This document shows, in pieces, positions 45,360-56,132 of a DNA stretch of 60,000 bases. Origin of the DNA: Bolinopsis microptera. Its lineage: Eukaryota > Ctenophora > Tentaculata > Lobata > Bolinopsidae. The position numbers and the translations under genes were made by a program. The stretch's first letter is position 1, and each line of letters starts with the position of its first letter. The notes below the pieces were generated by a model. It did not search any database and had not been told where the DNA came from. It was given only the letters and a program-made list of their open reading frames with translations. Location of the stretch: the NCBI RefSeq assembly GCF_026151205.1, contig NC_087077.1, positions 9,975,983 through 10,035,982 on the forward strand, in the 5' to 3' direction.

Positions 45360-48300
45360 TCTTAGTATTGCTTAGCACTAGACATGAGAGCAGACAAACA
45401 AATATACACATACTCTATAAACGACGTCATTACAAAGTAATTGAAAAAAATACAGTGAAGTTAAATAGTTCAATGAACCTTCAGTTGCCATCATCATGGT
45501 TTAAAATCACTTATTTTATGATACTAAGCTGCTTAGACAGGAAGATTTAGGTTGCAAATGTAACTGAAATCTACTTACTTGAGGTTGGTTTGGCAGTACA
45601 GGGATAACTGATCTGATAACAGTATCAAGTACGTCTTCAGGTAACTCCAACTTTATGGCCTTAAATCCAAGTTCCATTCCAGCAGAGAGTTTTGGTTGGT
45701 GGCATATCCGTTAGGATGGTCACCAGAAATACTGATGAAGCTACCTTAAGAAGGGTAAGCCAGGAGGCAGGAAATGCAACTACAATCTGTTCCATGCCCG
45801 ATATTCTACGACAGTGACCCAGTGGAAGGATACTTTATTTCTTAGGTAAAGTGTGACTGGTGACTTGTCAGTTGTCACCATGGTATATTGACTTTAGCTT
45901 TTATGAATTCAGCCTTATTGCGCTTATATCAAGTGATTTCAGTTTTACTGTTTTGCAGCCAATTGAAACGGTCTTACCTACATCCTACATCCTAACTCCT
46001 AATCACAACAGCTTATCACAAATCTATCCGCCAACAATCCAATTCGTGTTTTATTAGCATGTCTCGTGACCAAAACAGTTTTCGCTCATAACTCCTCAGG
46101 GAAATGTTTTAATCCTATGACATGGGGGGTCATTCGGAATCAGCGTTTAAAATTCATCGAATGTCGCTACTTTCATGCCTTAACCCTCAGGGCACTTTCT
46201 TTAAAAAGTTTAAAATCTTTGGCGAGTAATTTAGTGGAAACGAATGACTTTGAACATTTAATGAATTTACCATAGGCAATAACACATTCAATAACTTCAA
46301 TGTTCTGCGTTGTGAGACATACAATACAAAGCCCATTTTGGGGATTGATTACTTGGACAGTAGACAGGTTGCTGGGTTGAATCGATCTTAGATGAGTTTA
46401 AATAAGATGTTAGTTCAAGTTGAGTGGATTAACCGCGTCCTAACAAGTTAACAAAGGCGCTAAAACAAAGGTGGTGATTTGTCGGATGCAAAACAAAACG
46501 AACAATTAAGCAAATCCATGTGAACTAAAAGTTTCCATTGTAATTGTACTGACCTGAAACTGAGCGGAGTGCGCACCGATTGGCCAGTTTAAATTCGTCA
46601 CGTGATTGCGGATCGGCCTATCATGCGCGCCCTGATTTATCTCTTTCAGAGCCGAGCGCTCTGATTGGTTCACATGGTTACGTCACGTGACATCAAGATA
46701 ACCAACAAAAACCGCGCTCTAAGTGACATTGCATTGGTTCCAAATTTGCCAAATTTGCCGAATCAAGTACGGTTTATTCAGTGAAAATGCAGCACACATT
46801 AATCATATTCGTACGTAAACTTCTTATCTGTAAATAAACACTACATTTATCTTTGAAGGATACTCGTCTGCATAGTAGATCATTCATCAGATCAGTGACT
46901 AAAAAATGAAACAACTGCGCTCAGGGCTGCGTTAATTTGAACAGTATCAACTTGATAACGGAGTAAAGACAAAGGTAAATGAATGTGGCAAGTTGCGAAT
47001 AAAGTTTTAAGTTATCACATAGCAGTTACGAGACATGATATTAATTTCAAAAATGTCACATTTGTGTAGACTGACTCCTCCCTCAGTCTTTTTACAGCTT
47101 CATGATATCTAAGATACCCATAATCCATGATAGGGAAGTGTCTGTTCTGACGTATGTGACAAGGATTAATAACCATTAACCAATCAGATTATTGCCCAAA
47201 AATTAACGGGCAACTAAATGGTGAAAACCCGAACCCCTTCGCGGAATTGAGGCTTCTTTCCTGTGCATAATATGTGAAAAAATCAGCCTATAGCACTTTG
47301 ACTTTAAGTTTAGGAACCATGCTCATTATGACGTTTTCTGTTGAGAATTATTGCATATCAAAAAGTTAAGTTAAATGTGATTTGTGTTAAGAAATTATAC
47401 ACCTTCTAAAAATCCATTGAGGATCAGTATAGAATTGAATAAAATTTGCATTATAGAACAAAATTTGAAATTCTGGAAGTCAGTGTTTCAAAAAAACTTA
47501 AGACAGGAAGCCATCTTCTTAATTTTACGAAATAGTTTCTATTATATATACAGATATAGAATGATATCATATGATATAGAAGAATAGAAGCTTAGGAGCT
47601 GAGTTTTATCGCGCACTTATACTTGTAAACAATTCAATGATTAGTCGCCAAAAAGTCTTACATCAGATACTTTTTTAGCAAATTTTATGATTTCATTACA
47701 ATTTTATACCAATTTTAAAACTTAACCTTACCATTTTAACGCTTCAACACAAACATTCCAAAAATTAAAACCTATTTCACAGTGTCACGGAATAGCTGCA
47801 TTTTGGAATCTCTTACTTCCGCTTCGACTGAAAGTCAGACTCCTGAACGAATTCAAATGATCAATTGAACATATTGATATACCAGCTCATGCACAATTTA
47901 AGTGAATACGATTATATTAGTCGCAGAGTCGACGCTTAGATTCAATTACATTAAACTTTGTTTGCAATTATTTCAGCCGAACTTCAGACTTAACTTTTGG
48001 TAGACAAAATATTTGAGTTACCAACAATGTTTAACTTTAAGTGTCATGCTGACCACGTACCAGCAGGTACGGCCATTGTTCTAAGACAGCACTGTAACAA
48101 TTACTTGAGGGATATTAAGAGCTGAAATGAATGTCGAGCAAGTTAATTCGGAATCTTACAACCAATTGTACTTGATTGGGTCTTCTCAATCATTCGAAGA
48201 TTCGATCGAGTGGCTTGCACCAACGAACTCCCGTTTGTGTTGTATCATCTCCCTCAATTGCTTGGGGTCACTGGCGAGCTCGCTTGCTCCTTCTTGATCT

Positions 48301-48692
48301 ATCTGCGTGTTTCCTGAAAAAGAAATTCGGAATGAGCGTCAAAAAATACGGCGACCTAATGAAAGGAGTTTACGAACAATAAAAATTATTATTTATACTA
48401 TTGTTTCATGATGGTATTGGTAACAGAAGCAGTAAAAACATGTGTTAATCGTATTTTATATGCACTGCGGTCAAAGTTTAAAGGCATAATTATATAACTA
48501 TGTTTAAAGTTTAAACACTCCAAATCAGGGGCAGATACTTACAGATTTTAATAGGCAGCCCAGTTCCAACTGACTGACAGTTACTTATACTGACAGTAAT
48601 GAGTAACATACTTATTACTTACTGCTGATGTGGCTGATGTGCTGAAATGGATAGGTTGAGATCAGTCTGCCGCCACCGGAAGCCTCCGTCGC
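45360..48692. other. No gene recognised; promoter-like patch at 46550-46790
   Basis: Anonymous sequence. 46050-46170 resembles 35985-36120 inside the foldback element (TCATGGGGG.TGATTCGGAAT landmark). Short open frames at 45860-46057, 46066-46275 and 48176-48382 have no recognised features. Confidence 0.45.
46550..46790 (+). promoter_or_regulatory. Promoter-like patch of CCAAT, CRE and E-box motifs
   Basis: In an AT-rich region this ~200-bp patch has several inverted CCAAT boxes (CGATTGGCC, TGATTGGTT, GCATTGGTT), two CACGTG E-boxes and a TTACGTCACGTGACA element, and higher CpG. An ATG follows at 46786, but the frame closes after a few codons unless spliced (GTACGT nearby). Motif matches only; no gene is proven. 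Confidence 0.25.
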
Positions 48693-49508
48693 CGCTGGGA
48701 TAGTTGGACCAAGCCGCCGGGATAGTTGGAGCAAGCTGCCGGGATAGTTGGAGCAAGCTGCCGGGATAGTTGGACCATGCTGCCGTGATAGTTGGACCAA
48801 GCCGCTGGGATAGTTGGACCTAGCTACCGGGATTGTTGGACCTAGCTGCCGGGATAGTTGGAGCAAGCTGCCGGAATAGTTGGAGCAAGCTGCCGGGATA
48901 GTTGGACCAAGCCGCCGGGATAGTTGGACCAAGCTGCTGGGATAGTTGGACCAAGCTGCCGGGATAGTTGGACCAAGCCGCCGGGATAGTTGGACCAAGC
49001 TGCCGGGATAGTTTGACCAAGCTGCTGGGATAGTTGGAGCAAGCTGCCGGGATAGTTGGACCAAGCCGCCGGGATAGTTGGACCTAGCTTCCGGGATTGT
49101 TGGACCTAGCTGCCGGGATAGTTGGAGCAAGCTGCCGGGATAGTTGGACCAAGCCGCCGGGATAGTTGGACCTAGCTGCCGGGATAGTTGGATCTAGCTG
49201 CCGGGATAGTTGGACCAAGCCGCCGGGATAGTTGGACCAAGCTGCCGAAATAGTTGGAGCAAGCTGCCGGGATAGTTGGACCAAGCCGCCGGGATAGTTG
49301 GAGCAAGCTGCCGGGATAGTTTGACCAAGCTGCTGGGATAGTTGGACCAAGCCATCCGCCGCCGGGATAATTGGAGTTTGGACCAAACCGTCCACCGCTG
49401 GGATAGTTGGACCAAGCTGCCGAAATAGTTTGACCAAACCGCCGGGATAGTTAGACCTAGCCGTCCGCCGCTGGGATAGTTGGACCAAACCGTCCACCAC
49501 TGGGATAG
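48693..49508. repeat. 22-bp minisatellite, ~36 copies
   Basis: Unit GGGATAGTTGGACCAAGCTG plus CC, with variants (GAGCAAGC, GACCTAGC). As 22 is not a multiple of three, the array stays open in all three minus-strand frames and yields overlapping LVQLSRQLGPTIPAAWSNYP-type frames, a mark of non-coding repeat DNA. Units near 49340-49500 are less regular, with CCGTCCACCGCT insertions. Confidence 0.96.
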
Positions 49509-50494
49509 ATGGACCAAGTTAACTGTACACCATCACCTCTGCATATATTCTCTTGCATATTCAGCGTCCTAGTAGTAGTATCCATAGCACCATATCCTCC
49601 AGTATAATACAGTACCGTATCAGACGACTGTCTACTTGTCTACATAGCTGGTCTCCCTTTACTCCTAGATCCATGATTGAGCTCCCATAATAATAAGCGA
49701 TTTGCGACTAGCTCTGAATAGTTGACCTTGAAAGTTGACCATAAACTTCTTGGTTGGACCGGTGAAGCTTCCTGTTTGCCTATAATTATAATACCTTCCT
49801 TAACATTCTGGTGCAGCAACCATCAATGCGATTCTTAAATCAGTCAGTCAAAATTAGTGTTTCCGAGCCATACAACAATATCATTATTGATTCAACTGTA
49901 GCGACGAACAAACGGATCTTGTGTACCCTCCTGAGATTAGACTTCCAGATTTCCTTCATGAGATTGCGACAAGCAGCCCTAGCCTTGAAAAACATGAAAG
50001 TCTATCACCTTTTCAACATTTCCTTTACCCTTCATAGTTTTGGCCGCTCAAATTTGGGTTTCTGATAATTGATTTTTAATCATATCATATGCCGCAGAGC
50101 CGCAGTTACGTTTCTTATAGGTTGTGTGCATATTTTTGGGTCAATACGTTTTATTGCAACGATGAGCAATTGCGGGGGGGGGGGGGGGGGGGGGGTTAAT
50201 TTGTTTGGCACGTATAACAGCATGAGCAATAAACCAATCAGCTTCCACTATATTTGACCAATAAAACCCCAGAATTACTGACAGTACGTGTCAAAAATAT
50301 GCCTCTTGGACTAAAGAACCCGTGGTGATAAGATTAAGAGACCAGATTCTGAATTTGATGGCTAAACGTTCAGCAATTCACCCTGCCCTGGGTAACCAAG
50401 GATCCTGCCAATGTAATTCTTATTCTTACTATAACATTAACAGTATAACATATTGTGAACGCTAACCCTTGTTAAATTTGCGGTGCTTATTTGT
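49509..50494. other. No gene recognised
   Basis: Anonymous sequence with a 22-G run at 50174-50195. The 84-codon plus frame at 49811-50065 has no recognised domain. Confidence 0.5.
50174..50195 (+). repeat. Uninterrupted run of 22 G
   Basis: Counted directly; third poly-G tract in the window, again G on the plus strand. Confidence 0.95.
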
Positions 50495-51025
50495 CCTTGA
50501 CCCTCTCATTGAGACGACTGGTTGAAGAGAAAATAACAAAGGATACTGTTTAGTGGAGAGACTGATAGCCCCAGCGCACAAGCTTACTGTGTTAATTCAA
50601 CTAGTGAGCCTATAGTCGTATCTGTATAATAGTCGTTAGTCATACTCATAGTCATAAGAAGATCGATTCAATCCAAGTAAGATTGTGTAAAACGTGTGGA
50701 CTGAGGAGTTAGGCACGTGATGCAACGATCGTCCTGAAAGATAACGATTATCTTGTCCCTTGTCCCTCTCATTGAGAGACTAGATATTCTTTATATCCAA
50801 CAGGTCGAAGAGAAAATAACAAAGGATACCGTTTAGTGGAGAGACTGATAGCCCTAGCGCACAAGCTTACTGTGTTAATTCAAATAGTGAGCCTATAGTC
50901 GTATCTGTATAGTCGTTAGTCATACGCATAGTCATAAGAAGATCGATTCAATCCAAGTAAGATTGTGTAAAACGTGTGGACTGAGGAGTTAGGCACGTGA
51001 TGCAGCGATCGTCTTGGAACATAAC
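50495..51025. repeat. ~283-bp tandem duplication
   Basis: Two copies (about 50495-50750 and 50751-51025) share nearly identical blocks such as AGAAAATAACAAAGGATAC, TTAGTGGAGAGACTGATAGC and GGACTGAGGAGTTAGGCACG. The second copy has ~27 extra bases near its start. Confidence 0.92.
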
Positions 51026-51569
51026 CATTGGTCGGCTCAGTTGCTCTCTCCTGCAGATACGTGAACCGTCAAATCGTTACTCACCGATGGTTTGAGCCTT
51101 GAGGGGCGAAATTGCAACCCGATGGTGACGAGGAATTTGTGATTTCTTTTTTGTGAACCCGGCTAGGTTAAAAACGTGTCGCGTTTAAATCCATATAGTT
51201 TATAGTTTTAGGTTGAAAGAATCCCGATTTGATGCGCGATTATTTAAAACGAATAATTTTAACCATGTTCTGCTCAATACTTTCTTACATCTTTTACTTT
51301 GAGGCTACCACCGTAATTTGATTACAGGATGGTCCTTGTAAAAGGATGTTACCTTAAATATTTTCCGGCAAACGATCATTATTCCGTTTAGCTGCTTAGC
51401 TGAAACTATTTCGATAATGAGGCTATTTGAGATAAAGAACACGTGAAATCAAGGCTTTATTGTTTAAATTACTAGCAGTGTTCATAAAACATTTCATTTT
51501 GAACTTGCTTCATAAAATTTACTTATGTGAATGATGAAGCTGACTGAAAACTCAACTTCCACAGAAAAA
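51026..51569. other. Presumed upstream region of the F5/8C-sushi gene
   Basis: No gene or repeat seen. TCATAAAATTT near 51510 is a weak TATA-like match ~60 bp before the start codon. Confidence 0.4.
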
Positions 51570-51627
51570 ATGTCGACGTTTCTCTTATTAACGCTTCAGC
51601 TAGAATTACTTTTTTCTGTTGACTGTG
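51570..51627 (+). CDS. F5/8C-sushi gene, exon 1 (signal peptide)
   Basis: An ATG at 51570 opens MSTFLLLTLQLELLFSVDC, a short N-terminus with a leucine-rich hydrophobic core and no charges in it, typical of a secretory signal peptide. The exon ends at a strong donor, G|GTAAGC (51628), in phase 1. Joining to exon 2 (phase 1 acceptor at 53995) keeps frame across the junction. The product is therefore likely secreted or an extracellular membrane protein. An ATG-to-GTAAG exon of 58 nt with a perfect signal-peptide profile and a matching phase is the reason for choosing this start over the in-exon ATG at 53980, which lies before the splice acceptor. Confidence 0.75.
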
Positions 51628-51649
51628 GTAAGCAACATATTTTTATTAA

Positions 51650-53725
51650 AGGACCAGTTAACTGAAAAATTTGTAGTCTCCAATTTGGCTAAGATTTAAA
51701 TCAGCTGTGACAAACTGGTAAAAAATTGTATCGCCGAAAGAACCAACTCTCTAACTTACGTGTAACGCGTGTTATTGCAATAATAAGCTGTGGCCGCGTG
51801 ACGTCATAAAGTCCCTCAGTGCGCGCTGGCATAGCGTAATACAATGCACAAATGTTTATCATCGTCAATAAAACACGTGTAACTCACTCAAATTTTATAG
51901 TTATGACTATTTCCCTAGTTCTCCAAAATCCTTATAGTTTTGGCTATCACCCTAACTATATGAATAGCTGATTGGATGTACAGTGCTCACGTCAGGATTT
52001 TAAACAGTGACATAAGTTCTTGAACAGTGGCTGGTGAATGTACGGTTAGAAAGTTTCTGCTATTACAAGTTATGTCATATGTGATAATTTTTGATTGTTT
52101 TCATTGCTTCATTAAAACGAAGGGAGACTGTACCGATTATTTTTCCCCAGTCCATGAAACTAATACACAAAATAATGTGCTATATATTAAATATAGCTGA
52201 TCAGAGTGTAACTCTGTAATATAATATTACAGTTGTTCGGAAGAATGCGAGCAGTCGAATGGTTCGCTGTCCTAAAAGACATAGTTCCGAGAGCAATTAT
52301 ATTTTTAGCATAGCGAAATTTCTTACTTTAATCCACACGTGCCAGACAGTACAGGAGACAAGAAGTCTGGCTATTTTACGGCCGTTCTCATGGGACCATT
52401 AGTAGAAGTAGCTCCTATCAGAACGGTGCCGTGGGAACTGAAAAATACCCGGTCTGCTAAATACTGATTGGAGTGTACAGTGTGCAGAGTGTTTTGAATT
52501 TGACTTACCTAGTTATCGTCCTACTTGTATGATCATCGGTACTTACCATAAATAAACCACAGGTAAATTTAAATACCAAGTGCAAACGTGTTCAGTCAAT
52601 CGACCCACTGAACAACTATAGAATTTCCAAGACCCTATTATTCTTTGACCCTATTATTCTTTGGCCATATGTATTACGGCACGATCGATTCTTAGATGGC
52701 TAAACGACAAACGTTAATCTATACAATTCTTAAACTATGAGATAGCACTTTAATCTAAAAATACACTTTTTATATTACTCCTGATTTTTACATTTCAATT
52801 TTCACGTAAAACATTGTAGTCATAGTGCATAGGTTGATCATGGACACTGACAGCTTAATTTTAGATAATAATGATTTATGAGTTTCTCTAAAGTTAACTC
52901 TAAACTTGTGTAGTCCAGTCATTTATGGAATTGAACCTGCAAATTTTCGTATACTCACGAAATTTTGCAAAGACCTTCCCAAAAGTATGAATAAACGATT
53001 TTCGGTTGGAGACATATTGACCACGCCGATATTGACCCAATAACGTAACCGACCTTTTGCTTCTGAAGGTCGTAGAGACTTCTAAATAGGCTGAAACGAA
53101 GCGGCATATGCATGTTTATATAGGAGTTACTGAGCAACACATGGCCTAAAATCCTTACTTTTCGAGAAATTTGCCAAAAACCATTTTGGGCGTGGTGCTG
53201 AGCCCATTTTCGATAGGATCGTGATAGAGTCTTTAGACAGGGTGCAAAAGAACCGCAATTAGCATATCTATATATGACTTACGAAGAAACAGATGCCTTA
53301 AAGTGCTTACTTTTTCAGTTATTGGCGAAAAACTGATTTCCGGTTCCAGAAATCATGCAAAAATATGGGTATCTTGTAAATTGGGCCATGAAGGCCCTAC
53401 AGATTTTTGAATGGGTGCAAATTGTGCAGAATGGCCATGTTTATATACAACTTATGAAGCAACATGTACCCTAAAACACTTACTTTTCGAGTTATTTGGG
53501 GGAGAACCATTGTATTATGTCCATTTTTACCTGTAAAATACAGTCTCACGAGCTCTTCTGTGCGCGCAAGGGACTTTATGACGTCATCGCCAAAATAATA
53601 CAAACGGTAATTACACGCGTTAGAGAGCAGTTAGAGATTTAGGAATTTCGACTCGTTGCTCAGTTTGCTATTTGTCACAATCTGTCAAAATATGAGGATA
53701 ACTTTTTTTTGAGTTAACTGGTCCT
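51650..53725. mobile_element. TTAA-flanked TIR element in intron 1 (Kolobok/piggyBac-type target)
   Basis: The ends are AGGACCAGTTAACT at 51650 and its inverse at 53712-53725, each flanked by TTAA (51646-51649 and 53726-53729). Similarity between the arms persists, with gaps, for ~190 bp (shared blocks TGACGTCATAAAGTCCC, CTCTAAC and ACGCGTGT). Duplication of TTAA is used by piggyBac and Kolobok; the AGG start fits Kolobok better. No transposase is encoded in the 2,076 bp, so it is non-autonomous. It begins 22 bp after the exon-1 donor. Without it intron 1 would be about 288 nt. Confidence 0.85.
53111..53520. repeat. Diverged ~150-175-bp tandem repeats inside the TTAA element
   Basis: Three related units start near 53111, 53263 and 53436 (CATGTTTATATA, then AGCAACA, then CCTAAAAT.CTTACTTTTCGAG). 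An earlier diverged unit may precede them from about 52950. Confidence 0.75.
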
Positions 53726-53995
53726 TTAATGTTTCAAGAGATAATTTTCAAAATTTTGAGATTTTATAAGTAACATTGCATTGATTAGTAATCGTATTAA
53801 TGTGACATTGACTATTAATTATATAAGTATTTTTCCGAATACAGCTTGCATAAACCGTTTGTAAAATCATCTGAGATCAACTTCAACGTTCACGGTAGCC
53901 AGTCATTACACTGTAGCACGCTCATGCATTTTAATGTTTTTGGAATTTGATAGAGTATCGATACACATAAGTAATACTAATGCGCGTTATTGCAG

Positions 53996-54430
53996 CTACG
54001 AGAGAAAGACTTGCTGGTGAGATAGTCCCAGTCAGTGCAGAACAGTCCCGCACTAAGGATGACAACGAGGACAGGTACGGTGCTCACCACGCTATAGACC
54101 TGGACCTGGTAACCTGGTCTGAAACCTTATCTGGTGCTGACGATAGTATATGGTTTAAGGTAAATATTGACCAGGTCATTTGTGTTAAACAGATTGCGCG
54201 GTACCACACTGATGGTAGTCCTACTCTCACCTGGACCTGCTCAAATACTGACTGTAATACCTGTGTGGGTAACGTGTGCACCGGCGTCTCTCTAACAGTC
54301 TACAGAGAGGGGGCAGTAGACAATGTCCCATCAGTTTCAGGCTGCACATACGGAAACACGGTCAAGCTGCAGAGGACTAACCATGCTGATAAGCTCATAC
54401 TGAGGGAGATATCTATAACAGAGAAAAAAG
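53996..54430 (+). CDS. F5/8C-sushi gene, exon 2 (first F5/8C-like module)
   Basis: The acceptor TTATTGCAG|CT (53995) and donor G|GTGAG (54431) bound 435 nt, phase 1 at both ends, encoding about 145 residues. The hallmarks of an F5/8 type C / fucolectin-like galactose-binding module are visible: an N-terminal LAGEIVPVSAEQS strand, HHAIDLDLVTWSET (compare AIDGD..TWS in the family), IWFKVNIDQVICVKQIARY (compare WL.VDLG....V), several cysteines (TCSNTDCNTCVGNVC) and a final LILREISITEKK. Such modules bind sugars or phospholipids and act in recognition and adhesion; the ligand here is unknown. It is about 40% or more alike by eye to exon 3, so the two arose by tandem exon duplication. Confidence 0.85.
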
Positions 54431-54580
54431 GTGAGATAATATATTGGCTGGTAAGATACGTGTATAGTAAGATAGTAGAATGTAGTAAATATGTGTAACT
54501 GTTACAGTGTTTTACGACAGTTCTTATTATGACAGTATCTGAAATAATTGTCAGTAAAATAATAATGCTTGTAATTTTAG

Positions 54581-55021
54581 GAATGAGACAAATACTGGCT
54601 GGTGAGGTATTTCCAGCCAGGGCTGAACAGTCCAGCACTTGGGAAGATAACGAGGAGGAGTACGGTGCTGCAAATGCTATAGACCTGGACATGAGCACCA
54701 GGTCTTACGCAAAATCTGCCAATGTCTCGTTAAAGTTAATCTTTGACCAGATGCAGTGCGTGAAGGAGGTAGTGTGGTATAATGTGAAAGGAGACCCCTC
54801 CCTGACCCGGACCTGGACCTGCTTCCCGTATGACTGCTACTGCAGTCACTCAATATGTAAGGAGGTCAATCTGAACGTCTATATAGCAGGAACAATGCCA
54901 GATCACCACCTACCTCTTAACACTGACTGTAGATACGGCCATGTAGTGACAGTGTGGATAAACGATAATGACAACCTTGGTGGTGTCTCAGTGAACGAGA
55001 TAGCAATAACGGCAAAACGGG
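54581..55021 (+). CDS. F5/8C-sushi gene, exon 3 (second F5/8C-like module)
   Basis: The acceptor AATTTTAG|GA (54580) and donor G|GTAAGA (55022) bound 441 nt, again phase 1-1, encoding about 147 residues. It is colinear with exon 2: LAGEVFPARAEQS, ANAIDLDMSTRSY, LKLIFDQMQCVKEVVWY, TWTCFPYDCYCSHSIC and VNEIAITAKR. The W of the family's TWS motif is replaced (STRS), and the strand WFKVNID becomes LKLIFD, so its binding site may differ from the first module. The intron between the modules is only 150 nt. The open frame extends upstream into the intron; the splice sites and alignment with exon 2 set the true limits. Confidence 0.85.
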
Positions 55022-55231
55022 GTAAGATAAAATGATATAAGTTGAGCTAAGTGAACTATTAACTGTAGTGCAGTAAATTAGTAATAGTTTGAATTGCAAT
55101 GTCTCATACACCCTGCACAACAAATATTCTGACATAATTCTTGAAAACCATTTGAGTTAAGGCAATTTAGTTAACAATTATACCTACTGGTTAGGATAAA
55201 AAACGTGACGATAATGCATTCTATATTTCAG

Positions 55232-55420
55232 AATGTAGCACTCTCGACGTGACATGGAGAAACGTAAAGATGGACTCCACTTTTCCAATTCAGCACGGTG
55301 CAGAGATAACGGTCAACCTAACTTGTCCAGATGGTCATATCAAAAGAGGGGGAAACGAGGCAACCTGTATGTATGGTAAACTAGTTGCTTATAACGGACT
55401 TCCAAAGTGTTCGTCCCCGT
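55232..55420 (+). CDS. F5/8C-sushi gene, exon 4 (sushi/CCP module)
   Basis: The acceptor ATATTTCAG|AA (55231) and donor T|GTAAGT (55421) bound 189 nt, phase 1-1, encoding about 63 residues. It shows the sushi/CCP pattern with four cysteines: EC, NLTC before PDG, ATC and PKC. NLTCPDGHI then a glycine-rich turn and NGLPKC are typical. The hydrophobic/aromatic residue normally between Cys3 and Cys4 is present (Y) rather than the usual W. Sushi modules mediate protein-protein contacts, often in complement-like, adhesion or recognition proteins. A good phase-1 donor shows the gene continues, but no further exon was identified before 60000. Confidence 0.82.
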
Positions 55421-56132
55421 GTAAGTTATAATTATTAAATTAGTTGGAGCGGCTGGATCATGGATAACAGACTACATAGTAAATGAATGTTCTTCATGTG
55501 GGAAATTAATCAAATACGGTTAGTTTCCCATATTCGCGCTCGATGATTAAGTGTTCTACTTCTACAAACGTGTTTATTGTTAATGGACTAACCGGAACCC
55601 GGCGCGCGGTCTTCGTAGCACTTGCCTCTGGCTAATATTTTGAAAAGAAACCGGCGCGGCGCGCGCTACTTCCAACTTCGAAGAAATTTAGACGAGTATC
55701 ATCCGTCAAATACAAACGCTTCATGCCTCACATCGTTGTGAAAACTGATTTCAGGAAAGCCGCATTTTGTCAAATTCAGATATCTTAATTTTCTTTAAAG
55801 GTAAGTTATGGGACATGGGTTTAAAAGCTAAAAATGGCGGTCTACGAACAGTTATAGTCGACCATGAAGTTTGGTGGAAGATATGGAGAGGAATTTTTAT
55901 CGAGGATTGTCCACAGTTATATTAATATAGTAAGTAAAATGTTGACTGCACCATGAAATTGGTAACCAAACTTTTGAGTATATCTGGTCGACAGAATTAA
56001 ATAGTAGCTTAGTAGCTATTCAGTTTCATCCACCTATAGCTACTCAACACACAAATAATAATAATATGGCAAAAAGGTAATTTAGATGTAAAACTAGAAT
56101 AAAAGCGTGTGCATTACACTATTTAAAACTGC
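55421..56132. other. Presumed intron 4 or later; no exon recognised
   Basis: Begins with the exon-4 donor. A patch near 55590-55680 is GC-rich (CCGGCGCGCGG, CCGGCGCGGCGCGCG). No further module was found. Confidence 0.45.

Noticed and set aside
48615-49517. Overlapping minus frames of up to 171 codons with QLSRQLGPTIPAAWSNYP repeats
   Set aside because: The 22-bp array is open in all three frames, which is expected of stop-free repeat DNA and not of a gene.
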